Assembly (NCBI GenBank): GCA_949902595.1
Contig: CATLDC010000008.1
Span: 29,472 to 93,471, forward strand
DNA: 64,000 nucleotides
Origin: an uncultured Candidatus Melainabacteria bacterium
GTDB taxonomy: Bacteria; Cyanobacteriota; Vampirovibrionia; Gastranaerophilales; Gastranaerophilaceae
Direction: 5' to 3'
The position numbers were made by a program, and so were the translations under genes. Shown piece after piece: positions 57,502 through 64,000 of this stretch (position 1 is its first letter; each line of letters starts with the position of its first letter). A model generated the notes under the pieces. That model had not been told where the DNA came from and ran no database searches. It saw only the letters and a list, made by a program, of their open reading frames with translations.

Positions 57502-58659
57502 ATAAAATTCGTCGGCACCGTGGATTATTTCCTTAACCCATTTTTCACAAGTATCAGGGTTGAGGGTTGGAATAGAGCCTCCGCCCCTGTTTTCATGGCC
57601 TCCGGCTTTCAGCTCCGGATTTATGTTTTCTTTTATATAGTTAAAAAGCCTTAGTACGTTGTCATCACTTGAATGAATGCTTATTCTGTAAGCTCCGTTT
57701 GCAGGGTAAAATACCGCAGCAGTCTTTAAGTGCGGATATTTCTTAAGCGATTCAATCCTGAAATTACCGATAATTGCACTTGTTCTTTTATTATCTCCTC
57801 CAAGGCGCTCCCACTGTCTGTCATCCGGCGGAATCACAATACAGCCGAATTTTCCGTTAGGAATAGTCCTTATCCTGTCAGGAAGCGAATTTTTGAACTC
57901 AATTTCTTCCGGATTGAGTGAAGCCAGCACATTAAGATGCTTTATAACCCTCTTTTGCTCTTCATCTGACACAGAAGCCTTGAGCTTGGAATACAATTCA
58001 CGCGTCTGAAAATCAGACCGGAGTAGAGGGAGCTCAACCGGATTCAAAGTATCGTCAAATTCAAGATAATGATTTTTCCTCAAATCGTCGGTCATTCCGC
58101 ATAGAAGCCTAGTCTTAATTTCATCCGGAAGCTTTATCCTGAGCGTATCAAAAAATCGCAGCAAAACACCCGAGCAAGATTTTGCAGTTGAATCTACATA
58201 AAATTTTCGCGCAGGAAGTGTGTCTATCTCATCAGCGGTTAATACTTCCGTTATAGGGGTTATGTTAGATACAATATCACCGTTTTCATGGTGGTCTAAG
58301 CATAGAATATTTTTGGCTTTATTTATGTAATCTGCGACATTGCGGATGATTCTTTCTTTTGAGCTAAAATCCACGCACAAGACAGATTCCGGCCGTGTTT
58401 GAGGAAGAGATTTTTGAGAAGTATCAAGAATATACTTTTTTTCAGAGTATTTAAAAGTATCCTTGGCATTATCAAGTATGATACGTGAAGGGATTTTGGC
58501 AGTTTTCAAAAACCACTGCATGGTATTTGCACAGGCAATTGCGTCCTCATCGGTTCCCGAGTGGCATATTATATCCACAAACCTGGAGTTCAGAAGTTCC
58601 CGTTGCATATATTTAGCCTGTTTTACACTAATCGGATTCGCTTTAAAACTTAATTCCAT
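57475..58659 (-). CDS. DHH/DHHA1 phosphoesterase (NrnA-like)
   Basis: The 394-residue host protein has the DHH core: HSGTDEDAIACANTMQW (motif I), LCVDFSSKE (motif II) and LDHHENGD (motif III). A C-terminal DHHA1 region follows with GGHENRGGGSIP. The family includes NrnA oligoribonucleases/pAp phosphatases and c-di-nucleotide phosphodiesterases; the substrate cannot be set here. The last eight codons (NKLLLDGN) and the stop are within the att repeat, so phage integration preserved the protein exactly. No signal peptide or membrane helix is seen. Confidence 0.88.
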   Translation of the reverse strand: MELSFKANPISVKQAKYMQRELLNSRFVDIICHSGTDEDAIACANTMQWFLKTAKIPSRIILDNAKDTFKYSEKKYILDTSQKSLPQTRPESVLCVDFSSKERIIRNVADYINKAKNILCLDHHENGDIVSNITPITEVLTADEIDTLPARKFYVDSTAKSCSGVLLRFFDTLRIKLPDEIKTRLLCGMTDDLRKNHYLEFDDTLNPVELPLLRSDFQTRELYSKLKASVSDEEQKRVIKHLNVLASLNPEEIEFKNSLPDRIRTIPNGKFGCIVIPPDDRQWERLGGDNKRTSAIIGNFRIESLKKYPHLKTAAVFYPANGAYRISIHSSDDNVLRLFNYIKENINPELKAGGHENRGGGSIPTLNPDTCEKWVKEIIHGADEFYNKLLLDGN

Positions 58660-58699
58660 ATTCTTATTAAAATCCGTAAAAAAATATTTTGCTATAATA

Positions 58700-58729
58700 T
58701 TGAATCACCTATTTAATATATGTTATACT
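58700..58729 (+). promoter_or_regulatory. Extended -10 promoter of the GGDEF-HD gene
   Basis: TTGAAT (58700-58705), 18 bp, TATACT (58724-58729) preceded by TGT. It is about 32 bases upstream of the TTG start, with AAAGGA between. Confidence 0.6.
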
Positions 58730-58761
58730 AAAACAGTAATAAGAATTAAAGGACAGCGGAA

Positions 58762-60666
58762 TTGGGTTTCTTCGACAGCATAAGAAATTTTAAAAACAGA
58801 ATAGATCAGGTTGAATCCTCTGTATATTCAGGAAAACAATCTCTGCTGGAGGTCTATGAGCGAAACGCCAAACTGGAAGCAGAAATCGTGCTTAGAACAA
58901 AGGAGCTTGAGCGTGCAAACAAACAGATGCTCACTTTGCAGCATATCTGGGATATGATGAACTCTTCAAAACCCCTGTCAAGCGTTTTGAACGCTATTGT
59001 AAACAGCTTGCAGGGCGAGCTCGGGTATTTGCACAGCTTCATTGTGAAACAAAAATCGGATGTTGAAGGAAATTATCTGCAAATCGTGGCAGCTTCTCAG
59101 GAAGATTCTCACCTCACACTACAAAAACGATTCTCAGAGTTTTTTAAGTGCGATATCGACGACTATAAACTCCAATTCCCTCAGATTCCTGAGCTTAAAA
59201 ACGCTGTTAATAATAACCAGATATATCAGTCACAAAACCTTTCAGGCCTGATTTGTGGTTTCTTGCCGGAGCTTGAAGCTGAAAAAGTGAATGCCTTTAT
59301 CAAAGATTCAAAAATGAAGTCATATATACTTGTACCTTTGTCCTCAAAACAGGTACATTTTGGCTCTTTGATAGTTTTTTCGTCACGTGAGACCGTGAGC
59401 GGAAGCGAAATTGACTTTTTGAGCCTGTTTGCAAAACAAATTGAGCTTGCAATTACCATTGCAGACCTGTTTCAGGCTGTAAAAGAACAGGCAATCACAG
59501 ACGGCATGACCGGTCTGTATAACAGAAGATATTTTGAAGATTTTATCAAAAAAGAAGCCGTCCGTGCTAACCGCCAGAACCAGAAATTTACTGTAATCGG
59601 GCTTGATTTGGACCACCTGAAACGAATCAACGATGTTTACGGGCACAACTACGGTGATTTGGCTATCAAAACCATTGCAGAAGTCCTGAAAAACAACGCA
59701 CGCTCAATTGACGTGGCAGCAAGAATGGGCGGGGAAGAGTTTAACATAATCCTTCCGGGTGTTGATTCAGCTGGCGGCGCTGTAGCGGCAGAGCGTATCA
59801 GAAAAGCGATTGAAAGTATTGAGCTTGAAAAAATCGGGCATATCACAGCAAGCTTAGGTGTTGCAACTTATTTAGAGCACTCGGAAGAGATTGAGGAGCT
59901 TCTTGAGCTCACGGATCAGGCAATGTATGAATCCAAAAGAAACGGCAGAAACAGGGTTACAATCGCAAAACCTGCTTACGAAACATCTTGGGAAGAAATC
60001 GCAATCAATACTTTTGCAGATATCCTTACTAAGCACAGAATCCCTGTTGATGAAGGTACAGCGCAGCTTTTAAGCCGCAAACTCCAAGAGATGAATATCA
60101 ACAACGAAAAATTGTATCAGGTGGCTGACACTCTTGTATCAAGCTACAATCCGGAGCACACAGCAGGCGGGGTGAAGCAGAAAGTCCAGCTTGCAGCGCT
60201 TCTTGCCAAAAGGTTTGAGCTATCAAAAGCCAACCTTGACAAGCTCAAAATCGCAGTTCTACTGTACGATATCGGAAACACAATGCTACCAAAAGACATT
60301 TTGAGAAAAAAAGAACCGCTAACAAAGACGGACAGAGAATCAATCAACCAGCACCCTGTGATTGCAGCAAAAGAGATACTGGAGCCGATTTCAAATGTTG
60401 TTGATATCATTCCGATTATTGAAAAGCACCACGAGAACTGGAACGGCACAGGATACCCTAACAAGATTTCAGGCGAAGCAATACCGATTGAATCACAAAT
60501 CATTTTGATTGTGGACTCTTATTTTGCACTTCTTGAAAAACGCCCGTACAGAGATGCAATGTCAAGAGATGAGGCTCTTGAAGTTATTGAGCAGGAAAGC
60601 AACCGCAAGTGGAGCGAGAAGCTCGCAAAAGAGTTTATATCAATTGTAAGAAACGACTTTTCTTAA
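58762..60666 (+). CDS. GAF-GGDEF-HD-GYP-like signalling protein
   Basis: The start is TTG 58762 (MGFFDSIRNF) with AAAGGA upstream. The 634-residue protein has an N-terminal coiled coil (about 20-55), a GAF-like sensor (about 75-240), a GGDEF domain with DGMTGLYNRRYFEDF and RMGGEEFNIILPG (about 320), and a C-terminal HD-type domain (about 410-634). The GGEEF motif should make c-di-GMP. The HD part keeps HHENWNGTGYP but the HD pair is changed (LLYDIGNT), so phosphodiesterase activity is doubtful. No membrane segment is seen. Confidence 0.92.
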   Translation: MGFFDSIRNFKNRIDQVESSVYSGKQSLLEVYERNAKLEAEIVLRTKELERANKQMLTLQHIWDMMNSSKPLSSVLNAIVNSLQGELGYLHSFIVKQKSDVEGNYLQIVAASQEDSHLTLQKRFSEFFKCDIDDYKLQFPQIPELKNAVNNNQIYQSQNLSGLICGFLPELEAEKVNAFIKDSKMKSYILVPLSSKQVHFGSLIVFSSRETVSGSEIDFLSLFAKQIELAITIADLFQAVKEQAITDGMTGLYNRRYFEDFIKKEAVRANRQNQKFTVIGLDLDHLKRINDVYGHNYGDLAIKTIAEVLKNNARSIDVAARMGGEEFNIILPGVDSAGGAVAAERIRKAIESIELEKIGHITASLGVATYLEHSEEIEELLELTDQAMYESKRNGRNRVTIAKPAYETSWEEIAINTFADILTKHRIPVDEGTAQLLSRKLQEMNINNEKLYQVADTLVSSYNPEHTAGGVKQKVQLAALLAKRFELSKANLDKLKIAVLLYDIGNTMLPKDILRKKEPLTKTDRESINQHPVIAAKEILEPISNVVDIIPIIEKHHENWNGTGYPNKISGEAIPIESQIILIVDSYFALLEKRPYRDAMSRDEALEVIEQESNRKWSEKLAKEFISIVRNDFS

Positions 60667-61067
60667 TCCTTGATAATATCCTCTTCGTAGAAGAAAACTT
60701 TTGTGCCTGATTTTGGCGGAACCCAGTCTACATCCAAGCTTTTTCCATTACTGATAAATATTGCACCAGGCTTAAGATTAAATTTTTTGCAAACATCTGC
60801 AGTACATTCTCTGTTACTCATTTTGTATGTATATTCGGCTTTACGCATCCTAAATATCCAACATTTCTTCTCAGGAGTATATTCTAAACTACCGTCCTTT
60901 ATGGCATTTTCAATATTTTTCTTGTAATCAACTTTTTTCTCCGGTTTCTTCGGCTCATCGTCCGAAAAAGCAAAAATTGACCCGGCTCCGGCTGCATTTA
61001 TGTCCGTTGTAGTATTTGCAGCTGCATAATAGTTTTCGCTTAGATTAAGTGGTCTGATTGTGCTCAT
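60663..61067 (-). CDS. LysM-like domain hypothetical protein
   Basis: The 134-residue protein has a low-complexity start (AANTTTDINAAGAGS) and a basic linker (EPKKPEKKVDYKK). The C-terminus reads like a divergent LysM repeat: YTYKMSNRECTADVCKKFNLKPGAIFISNGKSL, VPPKSGTKVFFY. No signal peptide is seen, so peptidoglycan binding outside the cell is not assured. It overlaps the GGDEF-HD stop by 4 bases on the other strand and is divergent from padR. Confidence 0.7.
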   Translation of the reverse strand: MSTIRPLNLSENYYAAANTTTDINAAGAGSIFAFSDDEPKKPEKKVDYKKNIENAIKDGSLEYTPEKKCWIFRMRKAEYTYKMSNRECTADVCKKFNLKPGAIFISNGKSLDVDWVPPKSGTKVFFYEEDIIKD

Positions 61068-61152
61068 AAATTACCTCATGATTTTCCCTGTATTTATATA
61101 AAGTTTTTTTCCGTTCAAAAATTGCCTTTTTGTACATGATATAATATTAGCT

Positions 61153-61665
61153 ATGATAGAACTTCTGATATTATATGAGCTGAGTGAAAAAGTTTTAACA
61201 ATGTACGGGATTTCCAAGGAAATCAACTCAACCTTTGGAGTGCTTACAACCCCGAGTTTCGGGACAATCCAGCCCGCGCTTACAAGATTACACAAAAACG
61301 GGTTTGTAAAAATGCAGAAGACAATGTCAGAAGGCGGAAGACCTTCCTGCTACTATTCGATTACGAATGAAGGAGTTAAGGAGCTTAGGAATCTTTTAAT
61401 AACCCCGCCTCTGGAAAATCCGGTTCAGTTTCTAACAAGCGCAAGGATCAAGCTTGTTTGTGCGGATGTTCTGGAAAAGGACGACCAGATTACGATGCTT
61501 AAAAGGCTCAAAACCAAGGCAGAAAGCATTCTTATCGACACCAAAAATCTTATGAAATCCGAGGATTTTACTTTTTATCCCAAGATGGTTTTTGACAATT
61601 TAACTTGCGAGTACAACAACTTTATCTCGCTTCTGGAGGGAATGGAAAATGCCTGCACTCATTAG
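61153..61665 (+). CDS. PadR-family transcriptional regulator
   Basis: The 170-residue protein begins directly with the PadR winged helix (IELLILYELSEKVLTMYGISKEINSTFGV, SFGTIQPALTRLHKNGFVKMQK, PSCYYSITNEGVKEL) and has a helical C-terminal dimerisation part. An extended -10 box TGATATAAT ends at 61145, which puts the likely start of transcription at or next to the ATG, and no Shine-Dalgarno sequence is present, so the mRNA may be leaderless. It overlaps the DUF512 gene by 17 bases. Its inducer is unknown. Confidence 0.88.
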   Translation: MIELLILYELSEKVLTMYGISKEINSTFGVLTTPSFGTIQPALTRLHKNGFVKMQKTMSEGGRPSCYYSITNEGVKELRNLLITPPLENPVQFLTSARIKLVCADVLEKDDQITMLKRLKTKAESILIDTKNLMKSEDFTFYPKMVFDNLTCEYNNFISLLEGMENACTH

Positions 61666-62920
61666 CGGAGTTGTTGAAGATTCAATTGCACAGGAGCTCG
61701 AGATAGAAGAAGGCGACATTCTTTTATCAATTGACGGAGAAAAGCTTCAGGATATGATTGATTATAAATTCCTTACCAAGAGCGAATTAATAACCATTGA
61801 GATACAAAAAAAGAACGGCGAGATTGAAGAAATAGAGCTTGAAAAAGACTTTGACGAGGATTTGGGCATAATCTTTGAAAGCGCGGTGTTTGACAGGGTA
61901 AAACCCTGCCTCAACAACTGCATATTCTGCTTCGTTGCCCAGCAGCCAAAAGGTTTGCGTGACACTTTGTATATTAAAGACGATGACTACAGGCTTTCAT
62001 ACTTACAGGGAACATACATTACGACAACAAACCTTACTGAAAAAGACAAGGAGCGGATAGCAAGGCTTCATCTCGGGCCTTTCTACATCTCGGTACACAC
62101 AACAAATCCCGAGCTTAGAGTAAAAATGCTAAGGAATCCAAACGCAGGAAAGATTATGGAGAACCTGAACTGGTTCAAGGATAATGACATACCTTTCCAT
62201 GCGCAAATAGTTTTGTGCCCTGGCTACAACGACGGAGAAGAGCTTCAAAGGACGCTGGAAGACCTGTCAACCCTTGATTCTGCTTTATTATCTGTTGCAA
62301 TAGTGCCTGTCGGAGTGACACAGTTTAGAGAGCAGGAGCTTAGAACTGTTGACAGAGAAGTTGCGCTAAAAACAATTGAGACAGCGTCAAAGTTCAAAAA
62401 AGTTTGCTGCTCGGACGAGTTTTTCCTTCTTGCAGGAAAAGAGATTCCGGATTCGCGCTATTACGGGAATTTTTCGCAGCTTGACGACGGAGTCGGCTCA
62501 TTAAGAACGCTTATGGACGATTTTGACACGCTTGAGCTTCCGGAAGAGCTCGGACAGAAACTTAAGATTTGCATTGCCTGTTCGGTTGCGGCAGAGTCGG
62601 CTTTTGATTATATTTCAGGAAAGCTCAATAGAATAAAGAATCTTGAGTGTATTGTAAACCCTGTAAAATCGACTTACTGGGGCAAAAATATAACTGTTGC
62701 GGGGCTCATCACATCAGAGGATTTAATCAACGCCATCAAGGATGTTGAGGCTGACTATGTTGTGGTTCCTTCGATTATGCTCAAGCCGTTCACGAATCTG
62801 TTTTTGGACGGAAATTCTATTGATTATGTAATCGAAAAAACAAAGAAAAACATACTTATAACACACGACAATTACTCGGTATCAGAGGTTGTTGACCTTA
62901 TTACCGAATATGTGCAGTAA
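61649..62920 (+). CDS. DUF512/PDZ radical-SAM-like FeS protein
   Basis: The 423-residue protein has an N-terminal PDZ-like domain (GVVEDSIAQELEIEEGDILLSIDGEKLQD), the radical-SAM-type cluster CLNNCIFCF (Cys87, Cys91, Cys94), and a TIM-barrel-like middle with SYLQGTYITTTNLTEKD and ISVHTTNPELRVKMLRNPNA. The C-terminal DUF512 has YGNFSQLDDGVGSLR, and FTNLFLDG near the end. Cyanobacteria and Firmicutes carry this family; its reaction is not established. Overlap with padR suggests joint expression. Confidence 0.9.
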   Translation: MPALISGVVEDSIAQELEIEEGDILLSIDGEKLQDMIDYKFLTKSELITIEIQKKNGEIEEIELEKDFDEDLGIIFESAVFDRVKPCLNNCIFCFVAQQPKGLRDTLYIKDDDYRLSYLQGTYITTTNLTEKDKERIARLHLGPFYISVHTTNPELRVKMLRNPNAGKIMENLNWFKDNDIPFHAQIVLCPGYNDGEELQRTLEDLSTLDSALLSVAIVPVGVTQFREQELRTVDREVALKTIETASKFKKVCCSDEFFLLAGKEIPDSRYYGNFSQLDDGVGSLRTLMDDFDTLELPEELGQKLKICIACSVAAESAFDYISGKLNRIKNLECIVNPVKSTYWGKNITVAGLITSEDLINAIKDVEADYVVVPSIMLKPFTNLFLDGNSIDYVIEKTKKNILITHDNYSVSEVVDLITEYVQ

Positions 62921-63010
62921 ATATTGGTTAGTCGGGTAATATACTACAACCCGTGTGTATTATTAAATAGAGTTGTAAAATACAAAACAACTTAACAAGG
63001 AGGATTTCCA

Positions 63011-63697
63011 ATGAGCACAGCCGTAAGTACAGAAAAGAAGACAATCAGCATTATCATAATCGAGGATTTCAAACTAACAAGAGTTGGTTTAAGATGCGCG
63101 TTAAACTCAAACGAAGATATTAATGTTGTGGCAGAAAGCGATAATGCCATTGACGGACTTAAGCTCATTGAACAGCACACTCCTGATATTGTTCTAATGG
63201 ATTTGGGACTTGCAGGGATGAACGGAATCGAGGCAACTGTAAAAGTTAAAGAAATGAACAACAATGTTAAGGTTATTGCCCTGACTTCTCACGACAGAGA
63301 AGAAGAAGTTATCGCAGCTCTTTCATCCGGCGCAATGGCTTATTGCCTGAAAGATATTGACCCTGCAAAACTTGCTGACGTAATCAGAGATGTAAACAAC
63401 GGTGTTTGCTGGCTTGACCCTGTGATTGCAAGAAAGGTGCTTGACTCTTTCCCTAAACAGGAAACAATCGGAATCCTCAAAGATAAGGCAACTGAAGAAG
63501 GCAGAGTTCCTTTGACAGAAAGAGAATTTGAAGTCTTGAAACACCTTGTAGACGGCAAAAGCAATACAGAAATCGCAAAAGAACTTATTGTAAGTGTTCA
63601 CACAGCAAAGGCTCATGTTTGCTCAATTCTTCAAAAGATGTGCGTGAATGATAGAGTGCAGGCTGCGGTTAAGGCTGTAAAAGAAGGACTTGTGTAA
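63011..63697 (+). CDS. NarL/LuxR-family response regulator
   Basis: The 228-residue protein has a receiver domain (IIIIEDFKLTRVGLRCAL, phosphoacceptor Asp64 in VLMDLGLAGMNG, Thr in IALTSHD, Lys in YCLKDID) and a C-terminal GerE HTH (PLTEREFEVLKHLVDGKSNTEIAKELIVSVHTAKAHVCSILQKM). It binds DNA after phosphorylation by a histidine kinase, which is not in the window. AAGGAGGA precedes the ATG, and a strong terminator follows. A short inverted repeat CGGGT/ACCCG lies in the 90-base upstream gap. Confidence 0.92.
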   Translation: MSTAVSTEKKTISIIIIEDFKLTRVGLRCALNSNEDINVVAESDNAIDGLKLIEQHTPDIVLMDLGLAGMNGIEATVKVKEMNNNVKVIALTSHDREEEVIAALSSGAMAYCLKDIDPAKLADVIRDVNNGVCWLDPVIARKVLDSFPKQETIGILKDKATEEGRVPLTEREFEVLKHLVDGKSNTEIAKELIVSVHTAKAHVCSILQKMCVNDRVQAAVKAVKEGLV

Positions 63698-63718
63698 TTT
63701 TATAGCACAGAAGATTTT

Positions 63719-63753
63719 TCGGGTCGAAAACTTTCAGTTTTCGACCCGATTTG
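63719..63753 (+). terminator. Intrinsic terminator after the response regulator
   Basis: TCGGGTCGAAAAC (63719-63731) pairs perfectly over 13 bp with GTTTTCGACCCGA (63737-63749), then TTTG. A T run on the other side makes it work in both directions. Confidence 0.85.
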
Positions 63754-63876
63754 ATTGCTTATGATCCGCGCCCACCCAACCTGTCATGCCACCATTGAGG
63801 CAGACCAGTAGCTCCAAATCCGGCTAGTAGTTCCGCAAAATGTCTGCCGACCAATCTCCTACGTGCGTAGCACAAT
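63754..63876. other. Intergenic GC-rich patch, no supported gene
   Basis: This stretch between two terminators is richer in G+C than the host genes and has short inverted repeats (CTACG/CGTAG near 63860). A 70-codon frame on the minus strand (63971-63759) lacks a ribosome-binding site and spans the terminator and partial gene, so I do not call it. A repeated element or small RNA is possible. Confidence 0.35.
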
Positions 63877-63900
63877 AAAAAGCTTGAGCTGTGCTCAAGC
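63877..63900 (-). terminator. Intrinsic terminator of the partial minus-strand gene
   Basis: On the minus strand GCTTGAG, loop CACAG, CTCAAGC is followed by TTTTTATTG. It lies 33 bases past the TAA at 63934. Confidence 0.78.
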
Positions 63901-63933
63901 GGAAAAAGGGAAAAGGGAAAAAAGGGAAATCTA

Positions 63934-64000
63934 TTAACTGAATATACCAAACGTACGTTCAATGTTGTCATTTATAACCTTCTTAACGGAATCATATTCA
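63934..64000 (-). CDS. C-terminal end of a gene running off the window
   Basis: The minus-strand frame is open from the window edge to the TAA at 63934-63936 and gives a normal-looking protein end (YDSVKKVINDNIERTFGIFS). A terminator follows it. Only 21 residues are visible, so no function is proposed. Confidence 0.55.
   Translation of the reverse strand, partial: EYDSVKKVINDNIERTFGIFS

Noticed and set aside
57388..57654. 88-codon plus-strand frame across attR
   Set aside because: It consists of the att repeat and the antisense of the DHH gene; it contains the SPKPEVMGSIPVKE-like stretch typical of translated tRNA sequence.
63759..63971. 70-codon minus-strand frame near the right edge
   Set aside because: It runs across a terminator hairpin and the end of another minus-strand gene in a different frame and has no ribosome-binding site.

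Overview
This window looks like a chromosomal segment of a low-GC, probably gut-associated bacterium carrying a complete integrated phage genome. My best guess for the host is the Gastranaerophilales/'Melainabacteria' branch next to Cyanobacteria. That is an inference from the DUF512/PDZ radical-SAM protein of the cyanobacterial type, the DUF5678 plus retropepsin-like gene pair, the AT-rich genes and the mix of housekeeping genes. No rRNA or marker protein is present to prove it.

Layout. Positions 1-14172 are host DNA: a 5'-truncated zinc-ribbon gene, spmA-spmB (minus strand), a 2258-residue coiled-coil protein overlapping a GlcD-type FAD oxidase, cutA, a zincin-like protein, a membrane-anchored TPR protein, nadB-nadC and tRNA-Arg(CCG). 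Positions 14173-57501 are a 43.3-kb prophage bounded by a perfect 51-bp direct repeat made from the 3' half of the tRNA gene. Positions 57502-64000 are host again: a DHH phosphoesterase, a GAF-GGDEF-HD protein, a LysM-like protein, PadR, the DUF512 radical-SAM protein, a NarL-type response regulator and the last 21 codons of a gene on the minus strand.

Prophage organisation. The left arm (14.3-29.4 kb) is read leftward and holds integrase, an excisionase-like gene, many overlapping small genes, RusA, DnaB, a replication organizer, SSB, a YqaJ exonuclease, a DUF1071 annealing protein, and a cassette of a ParB-fold protein, an E1/ThiF-like enzyme, a ubiquitin-like protein and a JAMM peptidase. 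A non-coding divergence region lies at 29.45-30.32 kb. The right arm (30.3-57.2 kb) is read rightward and is podovirus-like: TerS, portal, scaffold, capsid, tail tube and nozzle proteins, three ejection-type proteins (one of 1871 residues with an internal HExxH site), tail fibres, TerL and an M15-type endolysin. A lysogeny/moron cassette sits inside the late operon at 35.8-38.0 kb: a GY-repeat protein, an exported protein, an XRE repressor, and a retropepsin-like protease with a DUF5678 partner.

Most interesting. The compact E1-Ubl-JAMM-ParB cassette has the gene set of a PRTRC-type (ParB-related, ThiF-related) system, here in the recombination operon of a phage and without a recognisable E2. 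An intrinsic terminator separates ubl from E1, which suggests the two are made in unequal amounts. Also worth attention are two structured non-coding regions (28.2-28.35 and 29.64-30.06 kb), a candidate type I toxin-antitoxin locus at 53.5-53.8 kb, the retropepsin pair, and symmetric 11-bp-phased integrase arm sites flanking the att core. All family assignments come from reading motifs and were not checked by a database search.
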